Shown piece after piece: positions 55,765 through 64,000 of a stretch of 64,000 nucleotides of DNA; position 1 is the first letter of the stretch; each line of letters begins with the position of its first letter. This DNA is from Spongilla lacustris (taxonomy: Eukaryota; Porifera; Demospongiae; Spongillida; Spongillidae). The position numbers and the translations under genes are program-made. The notes below the pieces were generated by a model. The model had not been told where the DNA came from. It saw only the letters and a list, made by a program, of their open reading frames with translations, and ran no database searches. The DNA lies in the NCBI GenBank assembly GCA_949361645.1, contig OX442429.1, positions 6,468,253-6,532,252 of the forward strand. The letters run 5' to 3'.

Positions 55765-55871
55765 GTCTCGCAAGCCCATTTTTGACGATTACAATGGACT
55801 GGGGACCATGGGAAGTCGTACTTATCCTGGTCCCCAGTCCTTTGTATCGATCGAGGTCTGGCTTGCGAGAC
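55765..55871. mobile_element. 107-bp palindromic MITE, TA target
   Basis: GTCTCGCAAGCC...GGACTGGGGACCA and TGGTCCCCAGTCC...GGCTTGCGAGAC are inverse complements with a few mismatches. TA flanks both sides (55763-55764 and 55872-55873). Confidence 0.8.
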
Positions 55872-55954
55872 TAAGTAACCCTATTTAAACTCACAGTCAC
55901 TGACAGTACAGCAATCTCGACGAACACGCGCTCGCAATAAGAACCTGATGGTAG

Positions 55955-56036
55955 CGCGCAAGGGGGGCTGAGCCCCCCCCACCTCGATATTTGGGGGGCA
56001 ATTGCCCCCCCAGCCCCCCCCCCCCCCCCCCCCTGC
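55955..56036. mobile_element. G/C-tract element end
   Basis: 'gcaaggggggctgagccccc' and 'tttggggggcaattgccccc' form nested palindromes followed by a long C run. Similar 'ggggggcaattgcccccc' ends are common in MITEs of marine invertebrates. Only one end is evident. Confidence 0.5.
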
Positions 56037-56861
56037 TCCACCGAGCCTGAATTTTTTAACATATACAGCATCGTGGGGAAAAAACCTCTTACTTGCGCTG
56101 AACATTTCACAACGAACCCAAAACCCATTACGGCTCGATTGATATATTAATGCAAAAAGAGGATGCGCGCTATTAAGAAACATAACGCATATGGAATATT
56201 TATGACCAAAGTCTCAACGACACACATACTTCAAATGAGAGAGTAGTTCGGCTTGCTAGACGCACGTTTCATAATGAGGCATGGACATTACTACTGTACA
56301 TGTATGATTTTTTTATAATCACGTGCGCCGTGAAACGCGCTCGATTCAAATATAACACACCGCCTCGCTCTTAGAAACATCACAGTAACACCGGTATAAA
56401 CACTTACTGTGGGAATCCTCCAAATGCTTAATATATCTTCTTCCTTGGAGGTAGCATCTCTTCTCCACATCCTTTTTTTCGGCTTGTACATCAAGCTGTT
56501 TTCTACAGCCTTGCCACTTGAAATATTCATCACATCTGCAACACCGCAGTCCTCTCTCTTCACCTCTTTCAAACAACGCAACCAACTTATCTCGAACATA
56601 ACAGGCTGTCAACTGTAATAACAGAGGCAGGGATTGCATAAATCAATGATGACGATTAGCGCTACCAAATACTGCACACTTTTGAAGACAGTAAATACAT
56701 ACTTACAACACTTCGATCCATCACTAAAACGTACTGACAAAAATTTGAAAACGTGGCCTTTTATGCATGCTGCTCACGTGAATTGGTGTCCAATCAATAA
56801 ATTGGAAGACCTTTGCAGATTTCTATGAATATCTGAAATGCAACCTTGCTATGTCAAAACG

Positions 56862-57137
56862 CGACAGACACAGACAGACAGACAGACAGACACAGACAGA
56901 CACAGACAGACAGACAGACACAGACACAGACACAGACAGACACAGACACAGACACAGACACAGACACAGACACAGACAGACACAGACAGACACAGACACA
57001 GACACAGACACAGACAGACACAGACAGACACAGACACAGACAGACACAGACAGACACAGACAGACACAGACACAGACACAGACAGACACAGACAGACACA
57101 GACACAGACAGACACAGACAGACACAGACAGACACAC
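56862..57137 (+). repeat. (CAGACA)n / (CAGA)n microsatellite
   Basis: About 275 bp built from CAGACA and CAGA units only. All six frames are open or nearly so, giving several long spurious ORFs (VSVCVCL..., TDTDRQ...). Confidence 0.97.
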
Positions 57138-57865
57138 TAACCTTACTACCACAATGCAGACCCGATACCTGAACACCAGTCTTCCCTACTAGCAAAAGAA
57201 ACAAGCAGAAACAAAGCATGTCAAACACATACAGCATACGAAACCAATCTGATAAACTGTTTACAGACACAGCCACATTGATTTGGACATTCAAATATGA
57301 AAATGAAACCCAGAGAAACACTAAAACTATACAATAGCCGAGAGATTTTGACATTGGCTTGTTCTAAATCAACTAAGGACAGAAATTCATCAATTCATTT
57401 GATTAGAAACATTCCTGAACTAGGATCCTTCAAAGGAATGTTGTTTGAAATTACTGCACATCACAAAATATATGGCACAGCATCGCATTTGAGGTGTAAA
57501 TTGGTAACACAAGGAAATGTGGATGTGTTATACCCCAGAATTCAATGCCGCTGGTAGAATTCAAATCTTTGGAGGAAATAAAGAAAGTTGGTGTTTATTA
57601 TAAGCCTACCAATAAAAGATATGGTGCAATTGACTCTCTTTTTTTTTAATACAGAACACGATAAAGTTACTATCTTTCTCTGCCAAATTACTGTGAAAGA
57701 TGTGGAGATAAAATCTTCAGACCTGGACACTAACCTGAAAGTGCAATTGACTGCTGTCACGAGAGTATGCCCAGTGGTGTCGTAAAAATGGCATCTAGTG
57801 TATCCATAACCCGTTCCAAGATCCTCCCTGTTCATAAGCAACCCGTAAGTTACAGGGAAAGTATG

Positions 57866-58240
57866 GGTTAGGGTTAGTCTCTCCAGTATGAATTAGGGTT
57901 AGTCTCTCCAGTATGAATTAGGGTTAGTCTCTCCAGTATGAATTAGGGTTAGTCTCTCCAGTAAGAATTAGGGTTAGTCTCTCCAGTAAGAATTAGGGTT
58001 AGACTCTCCAGTATGAATTAGGGTTAGTCTCTCCAGTATGAATTAGGGTTAGTCTCTCCAGTATGAATTAGGGTTAGTCTCTCCAGTAAGAATTAGGGTT
58101 AGTCTCTCCAGTAAGAATTAGGGTTAGTCTCTCCAGTATGAATTAGGGTTAGACTCTCCAGTATGAATTAGGGTTAGACTCTCCAGTATGAATTAGGGTT
58201 AGACTCTCCAGTATGATTTAGGGTTAGGGTTCGTATGAGT
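57866..58240 (+). repeat. 25-bp minisatellite containing TTAGGG
   Basis: About fourteen copies of 'gaattagggttagtctctcc' + 'agtat'. Each carries TTAGGGTTAG, one and a half animal telomere units, followed by TCTCTCC. Variants are mostly T/A switches in 'agtat/agtaa' and 'tagtctc/tagactc'. Confidence 0.95.
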
Positions 58241-58309
58241 CTCTCTAGTAGGATTATCTCATCACCTACTATGAGTATATGGGTGGGTTTCATCTGTGGG
58301 TTGTGGTGA

Positions 58310-58700
58310 CTCTCAAATACCTCTTCCAGAAGAGCTCTAGACAGATGAATGGGATGCATCAGCACTTCTCGACATCACATGGGAAGTCTGCAGGGGACGG
58401 TGCTGGTGGACTTGCCACAAGAGCCAATCTGCAGCATATCTACCAGGACCAGGTATTGACAGCACTAAAGGTGTACCAATTGGCAGTCAGTATCATAAGA
58501 GGTATACATTTTTGTTTCTAACTTTGAGGGAACATGAGGAAGAAGCAAGGCTCCTGGAAGAACAGCTGAAATTGAGCAGAACAGTTCCCGGTATACATAA
58601 GCTGCACACCCTTGTTCCAGTTAGTGGCACTATAGTGGAAGTCAAACCATACTCGAGCAGTGCTTCCTCAAGAAAGGGGCAATTGCATTGTGTCCACATC
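58310..58700 (+). pseudogene. Fragment of an uncharacterised 'TSHGK' protein
   Basis: One frame (58279-58521) has HFSTSHGKSAGDGAGGLATR. The next (58512-58721) has LREHEEEARLLEEQLKLSRT, 'VPGIHKLHTLVPVSGTI' and EVKPYSS. I recall proteins in cnidarian, sponge and fish genomes with FFATSHGKxxCDGxGGxxKR followed by an IPGxxxxHxxxP segment; both parts and their order fit. The Cys of CDG is Gly here. A frame change at about 58505 means an intron or a frameshift. Confidence 0.5.
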
Positions 58701-58739
58701 TATTACACCTCTTCCATATAGTGCAATTGATGGGTACAC

Positions 58740-58830
58740 AGTGATCAGGTGACGCGGCCAATCAGCGACGCCGACGTGACGCGTCGAAAATTTGGGTGAC
58801 GTTGACGTGGCGTGATCTAAACGCGATTTA
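58740..58830. other. TGACG-rich segment
   Basis: Contains six to seven TGACG/CGTCA words (gtgacgcg, gacgtgacgcg, gggtgacgttgacgtgg) in 90 bp. These are CRE-like half sites and could be regulatory, or the end of a mobile element; no gene start is nearby. 58840-59420 has nothing else I recognise. Confidence 0.3.
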
Positions 58831-59426
58831 TTTTGAATACCGGATCGTATCCTACATGAATTAAAATATATGACTATGCATGCCTTAATATTCTGCCCTA
58901 CTACAGTACCAGGCTGTATGCCTATACTAATGGTCAGACCATTCTCAATCTGCGCAATGGATGCCATGCAGGCGCATCTAGAATTGCAAAAACCATGCTG
59001 GCATCGAACAATACGCAGATAAGGACAGTGCGGTCAAATGCCTGTGGTGTATGATAAGGTGGCTGGCTGACATGACACATTTAGCCTTCCACGCACACCC
59101 TACTACACGGTATATACACATCTATTCTTCTATAATCTTGCTCATTTAATGTAATAAGTTAGATAATACAACTGATTTCTAATTTGGCTAGCTTAAAATC
59201 TATTTGTGCTGATGTCATCACACAGCTTTACCATAATGCACCATGACCATGAGGAACCCAATGAAGATGAACATCCTCACATATTGCATTATGCTAAAGA
59301 GGATCTAAAGTGATGGGGGCACACGGATTCTATTGAGGAGTTTTAAACACCAGCTATCCTTAGTAGGATTGAGCCCCTTTGAACTTGTCCTGTGTCTATT
59401 GTAGTTTTTATGTGTATCATACTCAT

Positions 59427-59461
59427 TGTGACTATACACTGCTGCCTGCAGTGTATAGTCA
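59427..59461. repeat. Perfect short hairpin
   Basis: 'gtgactatacactgc' and 'gcagtgtatagtcac' are exact inverse complements around a 5-base loop. Confidence 0.9.
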
Positions 59462-59464
59462 CAC

Positions 59465-59775
59465 AGTAACTCACACAGCTTTTACACATGCACATAACAG
59501 ATACATGCAGAATGCTCACCTTTCGTACACAGCAGAGACAACACCAACCTGTCAACTAACACACAAATATAAATATGCAGACATGCAAACAACATGTACA
59601 CACATCACACACACACACACACAAATACATGCATAACACACACAGCTTTTACACATGCACATAACAGTTATGTGCAGAGCACACACACCTTTCACACAGT
59701 ACACATTCACAAACCTGTCAACAAACACACACACAAACATAAATATGCAGGCATGCACACTGCACACACATATAT
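59465..59775 (+). repeat. ~178-bp direct duplication, CA-rich
   Basis: 'agcttttacacatgcacata' at 59478 recurs at 59644, and 'aaatatgcag' and 'cacctttc' follow in the same order. 59780-60530 shows no gene, only (CA)n-like tracts at 60295-60370. Confidence 0.85.
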
Positions 59776-60535
59776 ACATATAAACTCACAAACATAGTCA
59801 GGACATAGGTTAGTGGTCCTATGTATGACTTGAAGTGATAAGCAAAACACCTGATTCCACTATTGCGGATGTACCATATCGACTTTATAATATTCCATTG
59901 CAACTGTACGTATATATGTCATACACGCATACAATAGAGTACAGTCACATTTAGGGAGAAGAAACAGTGAATAGTTTTAATGTCCACACAAGACACCAAG
60001 ACTATACTACATGCAACGCCATTCAATATTTCAGTGGGTTTAATTGCTCAGTGAAGCCACATTGACCATTCCATTTTTTCAAACTGACAATTCATCCATC
60101 ATCCATTCCAACTCCAAGCAGCATGTAAACACCTTCTGATTTATTAGACTGAGTAATGTTCAGTGAGTTCAGTGGTTTGGCTGACAAGATAGGAAAAAAC
60201 ATGTACCTCCAGATAGAGGTTACCAGCTAGGAACTGATGTCCCTCGAATAGCTAGATACATTTCAAGCAGCAGACAGGGGTGCAGGCAGTCAGGCACTCA
60301 CAAATACACACGCACACATAAAGACACAACCATAAACACATACAGACACACACACATGCACAAACAAACATTTGTACAATGGTACAACATATTAGGGGAT
60401 GAGGCATGTACATATGTGTACTTCGTGTGTATGTGTCTGTATGTACGTGCATGTAAATGAGCAAATAAAGCCCAAGTTTCTAGTGGAGTCAGTACTTTAT
60501 CTTGCTGTGTGTTAGTAATGTGGTGGAGATTATAT

Positions 60536-61167
60536 CTCTTTGACAGTCAAGACGGATAACGTAGTTAATTGATTATTTGCCAGTAATGTTTTTAATTATG
60601 GCTACCCGTACGGCCGTTGCTTAGTAGTCGCTGTTCTCGAAGAATCTCGCGGTTAGCCTCCTTAAAAAGATACTATCTATGATAGAAGAGTGTTTTATGA
60701 TGTTTGTTATGATATATGGTGTACTAGCTTGAAAACAATCGGCAGCTAACAAGACCCGATTTAGGTCGAGCGAAGCGGGCAGGAATTCGAAGCCGTATAT
60801 TGCGCATACAACGAAGCAGTCGATAAAAACACCATAGTTCTATCCCTTGTTGTTACATCTAACGTCCTGACGTTTTAAAAAGCTTCGCTCGCCCATGTTT
60901 TAGTAGAAAAGGCGGGTGCTAATTCGAAGCTGCTGGTGACGATAGAGCCGCCATTACGTGTACACCTGCAGCTGTTCGTTCCCGCTTTCCTTTCAATTAA
61001 AAACCAACGCTCCGGTCATAGCTCTATGCCACTAGGGCTTATTAGTACACGGAGCATGTAACCGTGCGACACAGACTGGTTTTCTATATGTGTGCATATA
61101 TATATGCACTTGGCGGTTAACGCGAATTAATTTTTAGTATATATATATGCACTTGGCGGTCAAAGAG
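60536..61167 (-). mobile_element. Non-autonomous TIR element, copy 4, inverted and longest clean copy
   Basis: CTCTTTGACAGTCAAGACGG at the left and CGGTCAAAGAG at the right are terminal inverted repeats. The flanks carry ATAT on both sides, a possible target duplication. Read on the minus strand it matches copies 1-3 at the start of the window over nearly full length, and it fills the gaps in them. Two repeats of 'atatatatgcacttggcgg' lie near the right end. It has no ORF of note. Confidence 0.75.
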
Positions 61168-61194
61168 ATATACAGCATGTGTTCTCACAACACT

Positions 61195-61960
61195 CACACG
61201 TACATACAGCTACATACATACATGCAAACATACATACATACATACATACATACGTACATACGTACATACATACAAACATACATACATACACACATACACA
61301 CACACATACATACATACATACATACATGCATGCAAGCATGCATACATACATGCATATACACACACGTACACATGCAACACACACATACATACACAACACA
61401 CACAACACACATACACATACACACAACACACACATACACACAACAAATACACATACACACACACACACGTACACACACACGTACAAACAATACAAACACG
61501 TACACACAGAACACACACATATACACGCAACACACAAACACATACACGTACCCACATACACACACGTAACACAAACACATACACACAGAACACACACATC
61601 CACACAACACACAGGTACATATGTACATGCATACACGTACCCACATAGGCACACGTAACACAAACACATACATATCTACATACATATATATATACACGTA
61701 CCCACATACGCACACACAAACACATACACACAGAACACACACATCCACACAACACACAGGTACATATGTACATGCATACACGTACCCACATAGGCACACG
61801 TAACACAAACACATACATATCTACATACATATATATATACACGTACCCACATACGCACACACAAACACATACACACAGAACACACACATATGCACGCAAC
61901 ACACAGGTACATACATGTATGTACATACACACACACACTAACATGTATACTCCTCACTGA
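61195..61960 (+). repeat. (ACAT)n/(CA)n microsatellite with 145-bp tandem duplication
   Basis: Imperfect ACAT and CA repeats throughout. 61612-61756 is followed by an almost exact repeat at 61757-61901 ('caggtacatatgtacatgca'). The long minus-strand ORFs rich in C/V/Y are repeat by-products. Confidence 0.95.
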
Positions 61961-62384
61961 TGCTGTTGGTGTGGTGGGCCCATGGTGTCATCTTCTGAAG
62001 GCCATGTGCCCAACTCCTCTGCCCTGTCACGTTGCTTGGCTGGTCTGCTCCAAGTCTAAGGCATGCCTAACTGTGGGTAACCAACAGAAATGTCTATTTA
62101 TCTATGGTCTGGGTGGTGCACATTTGAATACAGTGTATCACTATGTTGTAGGGCTGGCACATGTCTACCCAAACATCCACAAACAACAGCAAATAATCAC
62201 ATATCTATGATCTGCATGGTGAATTTTTGAATGCAGTGTATCACTGTGTGGTAGGACCATCTCCAGAGCACAGTGACACCTAGGGGTCGCTAGGGCTGGC
62301 CCATCAGAATGTCAGATGTGATCTAATGTACATATGTTTGCAGCTTACAGCATCAAAATACTAATGCCGTGCATTTGGTCAATG

Positions 62385-62595
62385 AAGGCAGTGGTCCACG
62401 TCCGTACTGAGGATAGCTCTCCACACTTCTGTTTCTGCTGCATGCGATGCGGTTTGCGCACTAGATTAGCTATCATGAATACATGTATCGACATTCAAGC
62501 AAGCATACTTACGACTTGGTCCACGTCCGTACTGGTCGGTTCTACTCCACACTTCTGCTTCTGTTGCCTTTGGGCGGTTTTCGGAAGCGTGCGAC
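62385..62595 (+). repeat. ~130-bp direct duplication
   Basis: 'tggtccacgtccgtactg' and 'tccacacttctg(t/c)ttctg' occur at 62393-62440 and again at 62517-62565. Plus ORF 62334-62666 covers both, reading PHFCFCCxxxxF twice; the surrounding sequence gives no gene evidence. Confidence 0.75.
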
Positions 62596-62772
62596 GTAGT
62601 AGGCCTACAGGTATCGTGCGTGCAGGTTCGGTTGTACAGTTTAGTCAGTATGCAGCATACATGTAGGCTTACCGTTCGGCTGGGTGGAGTCGCCGGACAC
62701 GCAACGAGAAATGAAGCCAGTCACATGCAGGTAGTGACTCAGAAGAAAGTCGACCGGCCAGCGAACTTCACG

Positions 62773-62778
62773 GGGGGT

Positions 62779-62811
<33 letters not shown>
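62773..62811 (+). repeat. Poly-G tract
   Basis: About 38 guanines with one T. 62820-63350 holds no gene I can support. Confidence 0.95.
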
Positions 62812-62812
<1 letters not shown>

Positions 62813-63394
62813 GCCGCAACTGTGGTGGGTTCAGCCTCTCGAGCGCGCTAGAATAGCCTGAAGTTCTTGCGCTGCTTCAGGATAGTAGTACAACGGCTCT
62901 TTCCAATTACATTGAAACAGCTGATATGATTAGGTCCACGCCCGCTGCGAATTTTAACCAATTAAGCACCTGGCTCATTTAATTTAGTCCATAACATTAA
63001 CGACGCCTTAGTACCTTGGGGGGAAAAAAATTGTTTGAATCGGCTTGTAACTTATGAATCACCTGGTTTCACGAAGTAACAAGGCAAGTACTAGTACACA
63101 GAGAAAGCAGTTAGTAAAACGTTACCTCCAGATGACTTTGTGTGAAAAAGAAACCTGAACTTGTTCTTCGACGTTTTGTTGTCAATACGTTACTACTCGA
63201 TTTTATGTGTGAGTTATGGACGTTGGAATACCGGTATTAAAGTTGCTTTATCAGGTGTGGCAGTGTACAGGGAGGGAGTGGCACTGCTTCAGAAGTGTGA
63301 GGACTGCCTAGTTTTCTGGTGAGTTGGCCATTGCAGATAATATGCATGAGCAGAGGGCTTCAATATTGGAGGGCTGTAATATATATGTAAAAAT

Positions 63395-63615
63395 ACATGG
63401 TTAATTTTTGCCATGCGTCCATGGCTAGTAGCACCTTAAGTATTTTGTGGACATGGTTTCCAACGAAAATCCCACCATAATAGCGTTGGTGACACACCAA
63501 ATAAATCCAAGCAAGACTGGACTCTCTTGATGCACCCTTTTTGACAGTCTCTGTGATAAGCTTTCTCTGATCCTCCTTTAGAACAAATGATGGGTTGGAA
63601 AAAAAAAAACTCACT
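63395..63615 (-). CDS. Exon or fragment of an uncharacterised 'GNHVHK' protein
   Basis: An 84-codon minus-strand ORF (63360-63614). The likely coding part reads VKKGASRESSLAWIYLVCHQ, then RYYGGIFVGNHVHKILK. I recall invertebrate transposon-associated proteins with xxxRQxYHxGxFxGNHVHKxLK; the pattern R-x-Y-x-G-x-F-x-G-N-H-V-H-K fits well. The same genomes often hold proteins with the TSHGK motif seen at 58.3 kb. The 3' part of the ORF (MDAWQKLTMYFYIY) looks like non-coding. 63620-64000 has nothing recognisable. Confidence 0.4.
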
Positions 63616-64000
63616 TTTCTCCTCTCATGCCAGAGTTCAAGGTGACTTCCAATGAATGGTGTGAAGTTGCCAGCAGAAATTGAACATTAGGTTGCTAACT
63701 GTTGAAGGGTTTCCTCTTCAAGATGCACTGTTTCCAAATCACTAATCATTTGTTTAAGTGGCTTGGAATACTCGTCAAATTGGGGTCTATGTCGATTCTG
63801 TGGCAATATAGAAAAAGAGCTTCAGGAATATACCTTGAGTGATGTGTAAGCCAGGAACACAGACCTGCAAGTAAGTCAGATATCAGAATACATTTTAAAA
63901 TAGTTGTGTTCATATATGGTACCTGAGAGAGGGGGGATGTTAAAGAATGGCTCGTTAATGCATTCTCGATATCTCTTGCAATAAACTGCTGATAGTCAGT

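Noticed and set aside
56823..57354. Long ORFs over the CAGACA tract (VSVCVCL, TDTDRQ)
   Set aside because: Simple-sequence by-products open in all frames.
59427..59461. Hairpin as a microRNA precursor or terminator
   Set aside because: The 15-bp stem is too short for a usual precursor and no T-tract or gene end is nearby; kept only as a hairpin.
61160..61944. Cys/Val/Tyr-rich ORFs of 140-244 codons
   Set aside because: Translation of ACAT/CA microsatellites; no real protein features such as cysteine spacing or a signal peptide with a mature domain.
1..64000. tRNA or rRNA genes
   Set aside because: I looked for A/B-box-like pairs and rRNA-conserved words and saw no convincing cloverleaf or rRNA segment; a covariance-model scan would be decisive.

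Overview
The window looks like nuclear DNA of a marine invertebrate animal. There are no operons, bacterial ribosome binding sites or dense ORFs. Instead there are GT-AG exon candidates with mostly short introns, decayed LTR and non-LTR retroelements, palindromic MITEs and very many mini- and microsatellites. The motif TACATGTA is strikingly frequent. The retroelement and 'SHGK' / 'GNHVHK' type protein fragments resemble families I associate with sponges and cnidarians. A demosponge is my best guess, but this is inference.

Layout. 1-3.5 kb: a ~145-bp satellite with three copies of a ~550-bp TIR element sitting at one and the same satellite position; a fourth, better preserved copy lies inverted at 60.5-61.2 kb. 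3.5-6.4 kb: a decayed BEL/Pao-like fragment and a foldback element whose interior is a 19-bp minisatellite. 6-36 kb: three diverged direct copies of a ~12-kb segment (LTR anchors at 7299, 19109 and 31769). Each copy carries the 3' end of a Ty3/Gypsy element, a spacer, and on the minus strand the exons of one multi-exon gene that I cannot name. Most exon copies carry stops or frameshifts. Further Gypsy pieces (protease 13.9-14.3 kb, integrase 16.6-17.9 kb, RT to integrase 24.4-27.2 kb, integrase 30.0-30.8 kb), a DIRS-like RNase H remnant and several minisatellites fill the copies. 36-37.6 kb: a duplicated exon-bearing segment. 37.8-40.2 kb: two 3' ends of one non-LTR family. 41.1-45.1 kb: a tandem array with ~966-bp higher-order structure. 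45.1-46.5 kb: a ~430-bp triplication. 48-49.6 kb: three minisatellites, two of them keeping reading frame. 51.7-54.1 kb: the one convincing intact gene, a two-exon minus-strand gene for a 514-residue Pro/Ala/Leu-rich repeat protein. 55-64 kb: a hAT-like transposase tail, MITEs, a (CAGACA)n tract, a 25-bp minisatellite carrying a telomere-type TTAGGG in each unit, two fragments of uncharacterised invertebrate proteins, and large CA/ACAT microsatellites.

No single pathway is encoded here. The window is best read as a duplication- and repeat-driven region in which one gene was multiplied together with a retroelement and then decayed, beside a young repeat-built coding gene.
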